The position numbers and the translations under genes were made by a program. DNA of 8,187 nt from Azonexus sp. (GTDB lineage: Bacteria > Pseudomonadota > Gammaproteobacteria > Burkholderiales > Rhodocyclaceae), in assembly GCA_030697085.1 (NCBI GenBank), contig JAUYQT010000039.1, positions 1 to 8,187 on the forward strand, in the 5' to 3' direction. Each line of letters begins with the position of its first letter. The stretch's first letter is position 1. Shown piece by piece: positions 1 through 6,350 of this stretch. Under the pieces are notes generated by a model. The model saw only the letters and a program-made list of their open reading frames with translations. It made no database searches and was not told the origin of the DNA.

Positions 1-231
1 CGGTGAGGTCTTGCCCCAGGCATCGGCCGCAGCGTGAGCAGCGTCAAGCGCCAACTCGACATCTTCAGCGCTGGAGCGAGCGGCCTTGGTGTAAGCCTTG
101 CCAGAAATCGGAGTGATGACATCAAAATATTCACCCTTGACCGGGGCAACCCACTTGCCGCCGATGAAATTGTCGTATTGGGCCTTGAAAGCGATTTTTG
201 CACCGGCGGCGCCGGGAGCTGCGTAGATCAT
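1..231 (-). CDS. NAD-dependent aldehyde dehydrogenase, ExaC/AcoD type (N-terminal part)
   Basis: Only the first 77 codons are in the window; the gene runs off the left edge. The translation starts MIYAAPGAAG and contains NFIGGKWVAPVKGEYFDVI followed by an SAEDVELALDAAHAAADAW helix. This is the usual N-terminus of class I aldehyde dehydrogenases, and the MIYAAPG start is typical of the ExaC/AcoD acetaldehyde dehydrogenase branch. The catalytic Cys and Glu lie outside the window. The ATG at 231-229 is preceded by a good ribosome binding site (AGGAGA, 6 nt upstream). There is no signal peptide, so the enzyme is cytoplasmic. By family it oxidises aldehydes such as acetaldehyde to the acid with NAD, which would remove the product of the quinoprotein alcohol dehydrogenase encoded nearby. 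A sigma-54-type promoter lies about 105 bp upstream of the start codon. Substrate range cannot be judged from this fragment. Confidence 0.9.
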   Translation of the reverse strand, partial: MIYAAPGAAGAKIAFKAQYDNFIGGKWVAPVKGEYFDVITPISGKAYTKAARSSAEDVELALDAAHAAADAWGKTSP

Positions 232-335
232 ATTTGTCTCCTGATTTATCAATTTAAATTGCGAACGGTTGATGAAAGGTTGGCAGGATGTATTTCTCTC
301 GAAACACCTCCTGCTGTGATTCGTGAGTAATAGTT

Positions 336-351
336 TGCATGCCGTGTGCCA
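336..351 (-). promoter_or_regulatory. Sigma-54 (-24/-12) promoter for the aldehyde dehydrogenase gene
   Basis: Read on the minus strand the site is TGGCACACGGCATGCA. It has the -24 TGGCAC element and the -12 GC of TGCA at the exact sigma-54 spacing, with GG and GC ten bases apart. Compared with the TGGCACG-N4-TTGCA consensus, two specified positions differ (A for G after TGGCAC, and A for the first T of TTGC). It points towards the aldehyde dehydrogenase start, giving a leader of roughly 90 nt. Expression would then need an enhancer-binding activator such as an AcoR-type protein, which is not encoded in the window. Confidence 0.72.
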
Positions 352-447
352 GGCTCACCAATTACCCGGTCGACTGTAAAAAAGCTTAATTTTCATAGGC
401 TTGGCGTGGTTGGGTGAGGTTCGCTGCAGTGTCGGGGAGGCAACGGC

Positions 448-483
448 TTGATCAATGGCTCAACAGGTGTTCATGAATGGAGC
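448..483. promoter_or_regulatory. Possible activator-binding region upstream of the sigma-54 promoter
   Basis: Two perfect 8-bp palindromes, TTGATCAA (448-455) and TTCATGAA (470-477), lie with a GCTC/GAGC pair (458-461 and 480-483) about 100-145 bp upstream of the -24/-12 site. That is the usual distance for enhancer sites of sigma-54 activators. No known operator consensus was recognised, so the role rests on position only. Confidence 0.25.
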
Positions 484-640
484 AATTTGATCCAATAGTG
501 ATAATCAAGGCATCGATTCTTCGTTTGAGAAGCCCGGGCTTTCGCGCTGTAGCTCTCTCGCTCAACCGCAGAAGGCAGTGCAGTTTGAGGTAAGCCAAAC
601 TCCCGCCCGGCAGGGAAACCTGCCGGGCCTTCTTGTTTCT
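484..640 (+). ncRNA. Candidate small RNA ending at an orphan terminator
   Basis: This is part of a gene-free stretch of about 545 bases (232-776). It has successive potential stems: CTTC-GTTTGA-GAAG followed by the perfect 12-bp palindrome AAGCCCGGGCTT, then a GTTTGAGG/CCAAAC stem with a TAAG loop, then a strong GC-rich terminator hairpin at 605-640. A GATAAT sequence at 500-505 could be a -10 box, but no convincing -35 is visible. No credible ORF explains a plus-strand terminator here. I do not recognise a known RNA family. The 5' end given is a guess, and the call depends mainly on the terminator. Confidence 0.3.
605..640 (+). terminator. Rho-independent terminator, plus strand, no gene upstream
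   Basis: A 10-bp perfect GC-rich stem (GCCCGGCAGG, 605-614, with CCTGCCGGGC, 619-628) closes a GAAA tetraloop and is followed by the T-rich tract CTTCTTGTTTCT. On the minus strand the stem has no T-run, so it works in the plus direction. No plus-strand gene precedes it in the window. Confidence 0.7.
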
Positions 641-645
641 GGATG

Positions 646-674
646 AAAAAAAACCGGCCGAAAAGGCCGGTTTT
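646..674 (-). terminator. Terminator of the kinase-regulator-cytochrome-Cache operon
   Basis: A 10-bp stem (650-659 with 665-674, arms AAAACCGGCC and GGCCGGTTTT) has a GAAAA loop. On the minus strand it is followed by an unbroken run of eight T residues. It lies about 100 bp after the stop codon of the last gene of the minus-strand operon. Four T residues follow on the plus strand, so it may act in both directions. Confidence 0.85.
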
Positions 675-693
675 GTCGATTGTTAGACTATAA

Positions 694-754
694 CCAGCAA
701 CTGCTGGCGCTGCGGTCAACCTGAAATTTGGCTCAATTTTTAAATGGCCAAATT
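694..754 (-). repeat. Inverted repeats in the operon 3' untranslated region
   Basis: Two inverted repeats lie between the stop codon of the Cache gene and the terminator: CCAGC-AACT-GCTGG (694-707) and an 8-bp AT-rich pair, AATTTGGC (725-732) with GCCAAATT (747-754). They would fold as hairpins in the 3' end of the mRNA. A stabilising or processing role is only a possibility. Confidence 0.4.
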
Positions 755-776
755 GCCAACCCGTAGTCTGTTGCGA

Positions 777-1643
777 TCAGTCGAGGTAGTAACCAACTCC
801 GAGCAGGCTGTTATCGACCCGCTGAATGAAGGTGCGTTTCCGCTCGACGGCATTGGTGACTGGATTGCGCCAGACGTAGTCGACGACGCCTGTGCCCTTG
901 CTTCTGGCCTGGTCGATCATTTCCTGGATTAGTGCGCGACCTTCGACATCGTGGAGATTTAGTGCGTCGGTGCCGGTCCAGGCTGGGTTAACGCCATGCG
1001 CCTCAAACTTTCCGCTGTCGAGATTGACCGCAAAGACGTAGAGGTCGTCGCGTACGAAGGCCCCCCGGGTATCGTTGAAAGCCGTGGTGGCACTGCTCAA
1101 GCCGTTCTTGATGGCGAAGGCGACGGCGTTGCCGAGCAGCTTTTGGGCGTCGATCGCCGTGGCGTGTGGCGAGTAGTAGCCAACGCCGAGAATGTAGTCG
1201 CCTTGACGGTGCAGCCAGGCATTCTTGGGCTCGACATGGTTGGTCTTGCGGTTGAGCCAGACGTAGCGGATACGTGCCTCGGTTTGTTTGTCGGTAACGG
1301 CAATCATGTGACGGAAGAGTGGCGTGCCGGCGGCATCGACGCTGTCGAGCACGTTCAAGCCGACCAGCGTGTCGGGTGCAGCGCCGTTGGCGAGATAGGT
1401 CCCCTTGCGGTCGATCACGTAAACATAGAGGTCTTTTTTGACGAAAGGCCCCTTGCGGTCGCTGAAGGTGGCCCAGGATTTCTCGGGGCCATTGGCTTGC
1501 AGATGCTTCACGGCCTGATCGAACAGGGCGCGGGCTTCGCGCGGGGTGGCGCGTTCACCGGCCAGGGCTGCACTGCAGCAGACGGCCAGCAGGAGACCGA
1601 CCAGGTGCGCGGCCAGTCGGGCTGCGAGGGAGGGATTATTCAT
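777..1643 (-). CDS. Secreted tandem Cache-domain (sCache_2-like) protein
   Basis: This 288-residue protein has a Sec signal peptide (hydrophobic core at about residues 11-25, cleavage after ALA at 28 or 29) and no other membrane segment, so it should be a free periplasmic protein. The mature part is two similar copies of about 125 residues (33-157 and 161-286). Each has a helical start, a DLYV(Y/F) strand, a YVW-N-TN-VE segment and an ending LGVGYY. This is the pattern of single Cache domains, extracellular folds that bind small ligands such as short carboxylates. The ATG at 1643 is chosen because it follows GGAG by 9 nt and starts directly at the signal peptide; a GTG at 1691 would add 16 residues without purpose. 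It is the last gene of the sensor operon, 63 bp after a cytochrome c gene. The absence of any output domain suggests a binding protein working with a partner, possibly the kinase. Ligand unknown. Confidence 0.85.
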   Translation of the reverse strand: MNNPSLAARLAAHLVGLLLAVCCSAALAGERATPREARALFDQAVKHLQANGPEKSWATFSDRKGPFVKKDLYVYVIDRKGTYLANGAAPDTLVGLNVLDSVDAAGTPLFRHMIAVTDKQTEARIRYVWLNRKTNHVEPKNAWLHRQGDYILGVGYYSPHATAIDAQKLLGNAVAFAIKNGLSSATTAFNDTRGAFVRDDLYVFAVNLDSGKFEAHGVNPAWTGTDALNLHDVEGRALIQEMIDQARSKGTGVVDYVWRNPVTNAVERKRTFIQRVDNSLLGVGYYLD

Positions 1644-1666
1644 ATTCGGATACTCCAGAAGGTTGG

Positions 1667-1695
1667 GCCGGTCAGCCGGCATTGCGGCCACCGCA
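1667..1695 (-). repeat. Two small hairpins between the cytochrome c and Cache genes
   Basis: Two short perfect stems stand side by side in the 63-bp gap: GCCGG/CCGGC with a 4-nt loop (1667-1680) and TGCGG/CCGCA with a 3-nt loop (1683-1695). No T-run follows on the minus strand, so they are not a standard terminator. They could mark a processing site that separates expression of the two genes. Confidence 0.35.
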
Positions 1696-1706
1696 TTGTC
1701 GTTAAA

Positions 1707-2087
1707 TTATTTGAGTGACAGGATCCATGAAACCAGCTGGCGGGTATCGGCCGGGTTGATGGCGACCGCGTTGGGCGGCATGGCGATGCCTGAAACGCGG
1801 TTCTTCCAGTGGCTGGAGTAGGGGTTGGAGCCTTCCTGGACCACGCGGCTGAGGAATTCGGTGGCGCCCGGCTTGCCGCGATACTGGGCGGCCACATCAA
1901 TCCAGGCGGGGCCGATCGGCTTCAGGCCGTCGGGGCCGGGCTTGTCCTTTTCGATGCCGTGGCAGGTCATGCAGCCGCTATTGGTGGCCAGTTTTTTCAT
2001 CTCCGTGTCGAGCGTGGCGTCGGCGAAGGCGGCGGGTGTGATCAGGCTGCAGGCGAGCAGGGCGGCCAGTGTTTGGTGACGGAACAT
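1707..2087 (-). CDS. Small periplasmic class I cytochrome c (c551/c552-like)
   Basis: The product has 126 residues, with a Sec signal peptide (1-22, cleavage after AFA) and a mature part of about 104 residues. The single haem site is CMTCH at 39-43, near the N-terminus of the mature chain. The likely distal haem ligand is Met103 in GIAMPPN, and a C-terminal helix ends in SWILSLK. Size and motif order fit monohaem class I cytochromes of the c551/c552 kind, soluble electron carriers. The start at 2087 is supported by GGAG about 8 nt upstream. It lies 47 bp after the response regulator gene and 63 bp before the Cache gene, all on the same strand. It could accept electrons from a quinoprotein dehydrogenase or pass them to a terminal oxidase; its presence in a regulatory operon also allows a redox-sensing role. 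Neither role is shown by sequence. Confidence 0.88.
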   Translation of the reverse strand: MFRHQTLAALLACSLITPAAFADATLDTEMKKLATNSGCMTCHGIEKDKPGPDGLKPIGPAWIDVAAQYRGKPGATEFLSRVVQEGSNPYSSHWKNRVSGIAMPPNAVAINPADTRQLVSWILSLK

Positions 2088-2134
2088 TTCTCTACTCCGG
2101 TTTTTTGATTGTTGATTGTTGAAGGTGGCGGGGT

Positions 2135-2782
2135 TTAGGCATTAATGGTTCTACTCATGTCCACCAAACCATGCCGTGCGGCGAGGTGGAGGAGTTTGAA
2201 GTCGTTGTCGGCATTGAGTTTTTGCCGGATCAGGGTGAGGTAATTGAGGACGGTCTTCGGGCTGAGGTGCATCGAACTGGCAATGCAGTTGGCCGATTCA
2301 CCGTGGGCCAGCATGCGCAGCACTTCAAATTCGCGTGGGGTGAGGTGGGCCAGCGCGCCGTCGCCATCAATCGCCTCTTCGGCCAGCACTTGGGCGATTT
2401 CCGGGGAGAAGACGCGTTTGCCGCTGGCAATGCGGCGGATGCCGTCGATCACGTCGCCTGGTTCGCAATATTTGGTCAGGTAGCCCATCGCGCCGCTTTT
2501 CAGGGCCTGGGTGATGTGGCCGGCGCCTTCGTGCATGGAGAGCACGAGCACTTTCAGGCTCGGCTGGCGGGCCAGCATGCCGCGGATGGCTTCGATGCCG
2601 CTGCTGCCGCGCAGGCTGAGGTCGACCAGAGCGACGTCAGCCGTGGTGCGTAATGCCAGCACGTTAGCCTCGTCGGCACTGGCCGCTTCGCCAACCACCT
2701 GCAGGCCGGGTTCGGCATCGAGCAGACGCCGGTAGCCGGTGCGGACGATGGCGTGGTCGTCGACCAGAATGATGCGAATCAT
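2135..2782 (-). CDS. NarL/LuxR-family response regulator (MoxX/ExaE-like)
   Basis: This is a 215-residue two-domain regulator. The receiver domain (1-120) has the acidic pair Asp8-Asp9, the phosphorylatable Asp54 in ALVDLSL, and Lys104 in the YLTK motif. The DNA-binding domain (about 145-210) is a LuxR-type helix-turn-helix beginning LTPREFEVLRMLAHG and including LSPKTVLNYLTLIRQKL. Its ATG overlaps the TGA of the upstream kinase gene by four bases (ATGA), and the ribosome site AGGAGG lies inside that gene, so the pair is translationally coupled. By analogy with MoxYX of Paracoccus and ExaDE of Pseudomonas it probably activates quinoprotein dehydrogenase genes; the divergently transcribed exaA-type gene next to this operon is the natural target. 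The target assignment is inferred from position, not demonstrated by a binding motif. Confidence 0.93.
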   Translation of the reverse strand: MIRIILVDDHAIVRTGYRRLLDAEPGLQVVGEAASADEANVLALRTTADVALVDLSLRGSSGIEAIRGMLARQPSLKVLVLSMHEGAGHITQALKSGAMGYLTKYCEPGDVIDGIRRIASGKRVFSPEIAQVLAEEAIDGDGALAHLTPREFEVLRMLAHGESANCIASSMHLSPKTVLNYLTLIRQKLNADNDFKLLHLAARHGLVDMSRTINA

Positions 2783-4068
2783 GATTGCTCCTCCTGTTGT
2801 TGTTCTCTTGTTAGCGGCAGACGGGCTTGAAGATGCAGTCCTCCTGTCGGCATTTCACTTTCAATCGTCAAGCTGCCACCGGCCATGTCCAGCCTTTCTT
2901 CCATGCCGAGCAGCCCACCCCGGCGAGCCGGGCCGGCATCGGGCAGGCCCTTGCCATCGTCTTCGACGCTTAACGTCAACTCGCCAGTGGCCAGCTTGAT
3001 GCCAATGCGGCAGTGTCGGGCGCCGCTGTGGCGAACCACATTGGTTAATGCTTCCTGCACGACGCGGTACAGCACCAGCGCCGCCGTTTCGCTGAGTTCC
3101 GGCAGTTGCGTCGGTATCTCGAGTCGGAAATCGATGCCCGATTCGCGTTGTTGCCAACTTGCTACCAGTTCCCGCAGGGCGCTGGCCAGGCCCAGCGCAT
3201 CCAGACCGTGCGGCCGCAGGCGCTTGAGCATGGCGCGTAATTGCTCACCGCTGGTCCGCACGTCACGTCGCAGGTCTTCGGCGCATTCGGTGACGCGCTG
3301 TGCATCAAGGCGCGTTGCGTTGCGTTTGAGAAAGGCGGCGGTGACGCCAATGGCGGTTAGCGTTTGCCCCATCTCATCATGCAATTCCCTTGCCAGCGTC
3401 CGGCGCTCTTCTTCCTGCACGCTGATCAGTTGGCGGGCGAGCTGCTGCTGGGCGGCGCGCGAGGTGCTCAGCGCGGCGGCTAGTGCGTCAATGGCGCTGG
3501 CGACGCGGCGGAACTCGCGCAGCGCGAAGGCGGGCAGGGCGGCATCGGTTTCGCCAGCGGCCAGGCGCTGCAGACCGGCTTCCAGTTCGCGCACCGGGGA
3601 CAGCGCCCGGTCGGCTGCCCACCAGGCGACCAGCAGAGTTGCTCCAAAAAAGAGCAACAGGGTGATACAAAGTCGAACAGTGTCGCCCAGGCGCTCGTCG
3701 ATTTCTGATCGTGGATTGGGCGCGATATAGAACATATGCTCGCCAAGCCGCAGCGTTTGGGGCGCTTCCGTGCTCGGGGCGATGCCGAGTAGCCTGGCCA
3801 GTGGGCCAGCGTCGGCGGGCGTCGGCGGGGTGTCGAAGCTGATCGTCAGGTGGCGAAGCCCGGCGTTCGCCAGTTTCGCTTTCAGTTCTTCGGGTTGGGT
3901 CAGCGGTGCCTGCGCAGCGTCGAGTAGCACGCCGACCAGTCTTTCCGAAGCGCCGATTTCAGCCTGGATGTCGCCGCGCAGCGAATTCAGGTTGATCAGG
4001 ATGGCCATTACCAGCAAGCCGCCGAGCAGCGCACCGAGATAAACCACCAATCGTCTTCTGAGATCCAT
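2779..4068 (-). CDS. Membrane sensor histidine kinase (MoxY/ExaD-like)
   Basis: The 429-residue kinase has transmembrane helices at about 8-27 and 131-152 that enclose a periplasmic region of about 100 residues. This N-terminal part, with its IGASERLVGVLLDAA helix, resembles the LapD/MoxY-type sensor domain. A HAMP linker (about 153-205) leads to the HisKA_3 dimerisation domain, with the phospho-acceptor His230 in ELHDEMGQTL, and then a HATPase domain with the N box around Asn343 (LTNVVRHSG), the DDGKGLP motif (370-376) and GLLGMEER (385-392). This arrangement is standard for NarX/DegS-class kinases that pair with LuxR-type regulators, and its partner directly follows with a 4-nt overlap. It is the first gene of the operon and divergent from exaA. 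The signal could be an alcohol, an aldehyde or a metal; the sequence does not tell. Confidence 0.93.
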   Translation of the reverse strand: MDLRRRLVVYLGALLGGLLVMAILINLNSLRGDIQAEIGASERLVGVLLDAAQAPLTQPEELKAKLANAGLRHLTISFDTPPTPADAGPLARLLGIAPSTEAPQTLRLGEHMFYIAPNPRSEIDERLGDTVRLCITLLLFFGATLLVAWWAADRALSPVRELEAGLQRLAAGETDAALPAFALREFRRVASAIDALAAALSTSRAAQQQLARQLISVQEEERRTLARELHDEMGQTLTAIGVTAAFLKRNATRLDAQRVTECAEDLRRDVRTSGEQLRAMLKRLRPHGLDALGLASALRELVASWQQRESGIDFRLEIPTQLPELSETAALVLYRVVQEALTNVVRHSGARHCRIGIKLATGELTLSVEDDGKGLPDAGPARRGGLLGMEERLDMAGGSLTIESEMPTGGLHLQARLPLTREQQQEEQS

Positions 4069-4094
4069 GTCCAGCCTTCGCTTTCCGTATAGCT

Positions 4095-4128
4095 CAGGGG
4101 GTCAGCAGGATTCATACCGGCCAGCCGT
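4095..4128 (-). promoter_or_regulatory. Weak candidate promoter for the kinase operon
   Basis: On the minus strand a TATGAA hexamer near 4113-4108 lies 17 bp after TTCCTG, upstream of the kinase start. The -10 is acceptable but the -35 matches the sigma-70 consensus poorly, so this is only the best visible candidate in the 209-bp divergent region. Confidence 0.25.
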
Positions 4129-4171
4129 GGGCTCAGGAATATTTCCCGGTTTGGTGGTGGCTTTGTCCCGA

Positions 4172-4187
4172 GACATGGCGTGATGTC
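4172..4187. promoter_or_regulatory. Inverted-repeat operator candidate in the exaA promoter
   Basis: GACAT (4172-4176) and ATGTC (4183-4187) form a perfect 5-bp inverted repeat with a 6-bp spacer. It covers the place where the -35 element of the exaA promoter should be. Dimeric NarL-type regulators commonly bind such repeats, and activator sites overlapping a weak -35 are usual, so the regulator encoded divergently is the likely ligand. The arms are short and only one copy was noticed. Confidence 0.4.
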
Positions 4188-4193
4188 GCTTCC

Positions 4194-4199
4194 TATACT
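4194..4199 (+). promoter_or_regulatory. -10 element of the exaA promoter
   Basis: TATACT lies about 80 bp before the exaA start codon. There is no good -35 at 16-18 bp upstream (the region reads AGACAT), as expected for a promoter that needs an activator. The inverted repeat at 4172-4187 occupies the -35 position. Confidence 0.45.
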
Positions 4200-4277
4200 C
4201 GGCTCGTCTGTCGATCAGGACAGGCCGCCCCGGCCCCTCGGGAAAGCAAAGACACACTTCAGGAGACGAAAGAAAAC

Positions 4278-6146
4278 ATGGAAACCATTCGCTTCAATTC
4301 TCGCCAGACCTTCTTCGCCGCACTGCTTGCGGCCACTTTCTGTACGCCGGCCGTGGCCAGTAAAACAGTGAGCTGGGAGGATATTCTGAACGATGACAAG
4401 ACCACGGGCGACGTGCTGTCCTATGGTCTTGGCCTCAAGGCGCAGCGCCACAGCACATTGGCTACGGTCAACACGAAAAACGTTGAAAATTTGGTGCCGG
4501 CCTGGAGCTTCTCGTTCGGCGGTGAAAAGCAGCGTGGTCAGGAAGGGCAGGTGCTGGTGCATGATGGCGTGATTTACGCGACCAGTTCCTATTCGCGCAT
4601 TTTTGCGATCGAAGCGAAAACCGGCAAGCGCCTCTGGGAATATGCTGCTCGCCTGCCGGACGATATTCGTCCCTGTTGCGACGTGGTTAACCGCGGTCCG
4701 GCCATCTATGGCGACAAGATATTCTTCGGTACTCTGGATGCGGGCATCACAGCGCTCAACAAGGACACCGGCAAGGTGGTCTGGACAAAGAAATTTGGCG
4801 ACCACAAGGTTGGCTATACGATGACTGGCGCGCCGTTCATCGTCAAGGATCAGAAAACCGGCAAAGTCCTGCTGGTGCATGGTTCCTCGGGGGATGAATT
4901 CGGCGTCGTCGGCTACTTGTTCGCTCGCGACCCGGATACCGGCGAGGAAGTCTGGGCTCGCCCGATGGTCGAAGGCCACATGGGTCGCCTGAATGGCAAG
5001 GAAAGCACGCCGACGGGTAACAAGGAAGCCCCGTCCTGGCCGCGTGACAAGGATGGCAAACTGGTCGATGCCTGGAACCACGGCGGCGGTGCCCCGTGGC
5101 AGACGGCCAGCTTTGACGTCGAGAAGAACATGGTGGTGATCGGTACCGGCAACCCGGCGCCGTGGAATACCTGGCACCGCACCAAGGAAGGTGACGACCC
5201 GCGCAACTGGGACAGCCTGTTCACCTCTGGTCAAGCCTACGTCGATACCACCACCGGCGAGCTGAAGGGCTTCTTCCAGCACACCCCGAACGATGCCTGG
5301 GACTTCTCCGGCAACAACTCCGTGGTGCTCTTCGAGTACAAGGATCCGAAGACCGGCAAGCAGGTCAAGGCTTCGGCCCACGCCGACCGTAACGGTTTCT
5401 TCTTCGTCACCGACCGTGAAAAACTGGCGACCGGCGCGGGTTACCCGAACAAGCCGACTTCGTTGATCGGCGCCTGGCCGTTCGTTGAAGGTATCACCTG
5501 GGCTTCCGGCTTTGACCTGAAGACCGGCAAGCCGATCGAGAAGGGCAATCGGCCACCGGCACCCAAGGAGGGCGCCGACAAGGGTGAATCGGTCTTCGTT
5601 TCGCCGCCTTTCCTTGGTGGCACCAACTGGATGCCGATGTCGTTCAGCCCGGATACCGGTCTCTTCTACATCCCCGCCAACCATTGGGCGATGGACTACT
5701 GGACCGAAAAGCTGACCTACAAAGCCGGCTCTGCCTACCTTGGCCAGGGCTTCCGGATCAAGAAACTCTACGACGACCATGTCGGCACGCTGCGCGCCAT
5801 TGATCCGAAGACGGGCAAGATAGCCTGGGAACACAAAGAGAAATTTCCGCTCTGGGCCGGTACGCTGACCACTGCCGGCGGCCTGGTGTTTACCGGTACG
5901 TCTGACGGCTACGTCAAGGCTTTCGATGCCAAGAACGGCAAGGAGCTGTGGAAATTCCAGACCGGCTCTGGCGTAGTTTCTGTACCGGTCACTTGGGAAC
6001 AGGACGGTGAGCAGTATGTCGGTATCCAGTCCGGTTATGGCGGCGCGGTGCCGTTGTGGGGCGGCGATCTGGCCGACCTGACCAAGCAGGTGACTCAAGG
6101 TGGCTCGATGTGGGTCTTCAAGCTGCCGAAGATGGCAAAGCAATAA
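4278..6146 (+). CDS. exaA: PQQ-dependent ethanol dehydrogenase (ExaA type, calcium class)
   Basis: The complete 622-residue quinoprotein is close to the usual length of ExaA. It has a Sec signal peptide (about 1-28), so the enzyme is periplasmic, and the eight-bladed propeller with repeated DxxTGKxxW motifs (for example TGKRLW 115-120, TGKVVW 164-169, NGKELW 553-558). The adjacent cysteines Cys133-Cys134 form the vicinal disulfide ring typical of these enzymes. Likely metal and active-site residues are Glu207 (SSGDEFGV), Asn292 (GNPAPWN), catalytic Asp342 (AWDFSG) and Arg371 (ADRNG). Two residues after the catalytic Asp is Ser344, not the extra Asp that marks lanthanide-dependent XoxF/PedH enzymes, which suggests calcium use. 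By family it oxidises ethanol and other primary alcohols and reduces a cytochrome c550. The start is supported by AGGAG 12 nt upstream and by the signal peptide. It is divergent from the sensor operon. Confidence 0.95.
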   Translation: METIRFNSRQTFFAALLAATFCTPAVASKTVSWEDILNDDKTTGDVLSYGLGLKAQRHSTLATVNTKNVENLVPAWSFSFGGEKQRGQEGQVLVHDGVIYATSSYSRIFAIEAKTGKRLWEYAARLPDDIRPCCDVVNRGPAIYGDKIFFGTLDAGITALNKDTGKVVWTKKFGDHKVGYTMTGAPFIVKDQKTGKVLLVHGSSGDEFGVVGYLFARDPDTGEEVWARPMVEGHMGRLNGKESTPTGNKEAPSWPRDKDGKLVDAWNHGGGAPWQTASFDVEKNMVVIGTGNPAPWNTWHRTKEGDDPRNWDSLFTSGQAYVDTTTGELKGFFQHTPNDAWDFSGNNSVVLFEYKDPKTGKQVKASAHADRNGFFFVTDREKLATGAGYPNKPTSLIGAWPFVEGITWASGFDLKTGKPIEKGNRPPAPKEGADKGESVFVSPPFLGGTNWMPMSFSPDTGLFYIPANHWAMDYWTEKLTYKAGSAYLGQGFRIKKLYDDHVGTLRAIDPKTGKIAWEHKEKFPLWAGTLTTAGGLVFTGTSDGYVKAFDAKNGKELWKFQTGSGVVSVPVTWEQDGEQYVGIQSGYGGAVPLWGGDLADLTKQVTQGGSMWVFKLPKMAKQ

Positions 6147-6179
6147 GTCGGGAGCCTGAAAAGCGCAGTTAGCCCCATT

Positions 6180-6302
6180 AACGCAAGGCGCGGAGGCGGT
6201 AGAAACAACGCAGAGAGGATCAAAAACGGAATCACCCGATCGGGTGAGCCGGCAATGACCGGGTTTCTTCTGCAAAACGCTGCTCCTCCGCGCCTCTGGG
6301 TT
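6180..6302. repeat. Nested palindromic intergenic element
   Basis: Between exaA and the next gene, outer arms GGCGCGGAGG (6187-6196) and CCTCCGCGCC (6285-6294) are perfect 10-bp inverted repeats. Weaker similarity extends outward (AACGCAA with CTCTGGGTT). At the centre is a perfect 16-bp palindrome, TCACCCGATCGGGTGA (6232-6247), with nearly the same axis as the outer arms. The arms resemble the CGCAGAGGCGCGGAGG type of dispersed intergenic sequence I associate with betaproteobacterial genomes, so a REP- or MITE-like element is likely. It could also act as an mRNA 3' end for exaA, although no T-run follows. Confidence 0.6.
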
Positions 6303-6350
6303 GAAAACTCCAGTCTGCAACCGATGTTTCCAGGTTTATGAAAGCAATGG

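Noticed and set aside
34..330. A 98-codon plus-strand frame at the left edge
   Set aside because: It is opposite the aldehyde dehydrogenase N-terminus, which matches its family and has a good ribosome site and promoter.
455..490. An 11-residue ORF that could be a pqqA-like peptide
   Set aside because: It lacks the conserved Glu and Tyr of PqqA and no pqq gene is nearby.
710..721. The 12-mer CTGCGGTCAACC, which recurs at 7416-7427, as a dispersed repeat
   Set aside because: Exact 12-mers shared once are expected by chance in 8 kb of GC-rich sequence, and the flanks do not match.
1644..1691. A longer Cache protein starting at the GTG at 1691
   Set aside because: The extension puts 16 non-signal residues before a normal signal peptide, and the ATG at 1643 has its own GGAG site.
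996..1718. A 240-codon plus-strand frame opposite the Cache gene
   Set aside because: The minus-strand protein has a signal peptide, tandem domains and operon context; the plus-strand frame shows none of these.
4215..6320. A 701-codon open frame on the minus strand opposite exaA
   Set aside because: It is an antisense shadow of a clear PQQ dehydrogenase gene in GC-rich DNA; its translation shows no recognisable family and it spans the exaA promoter and both ends.
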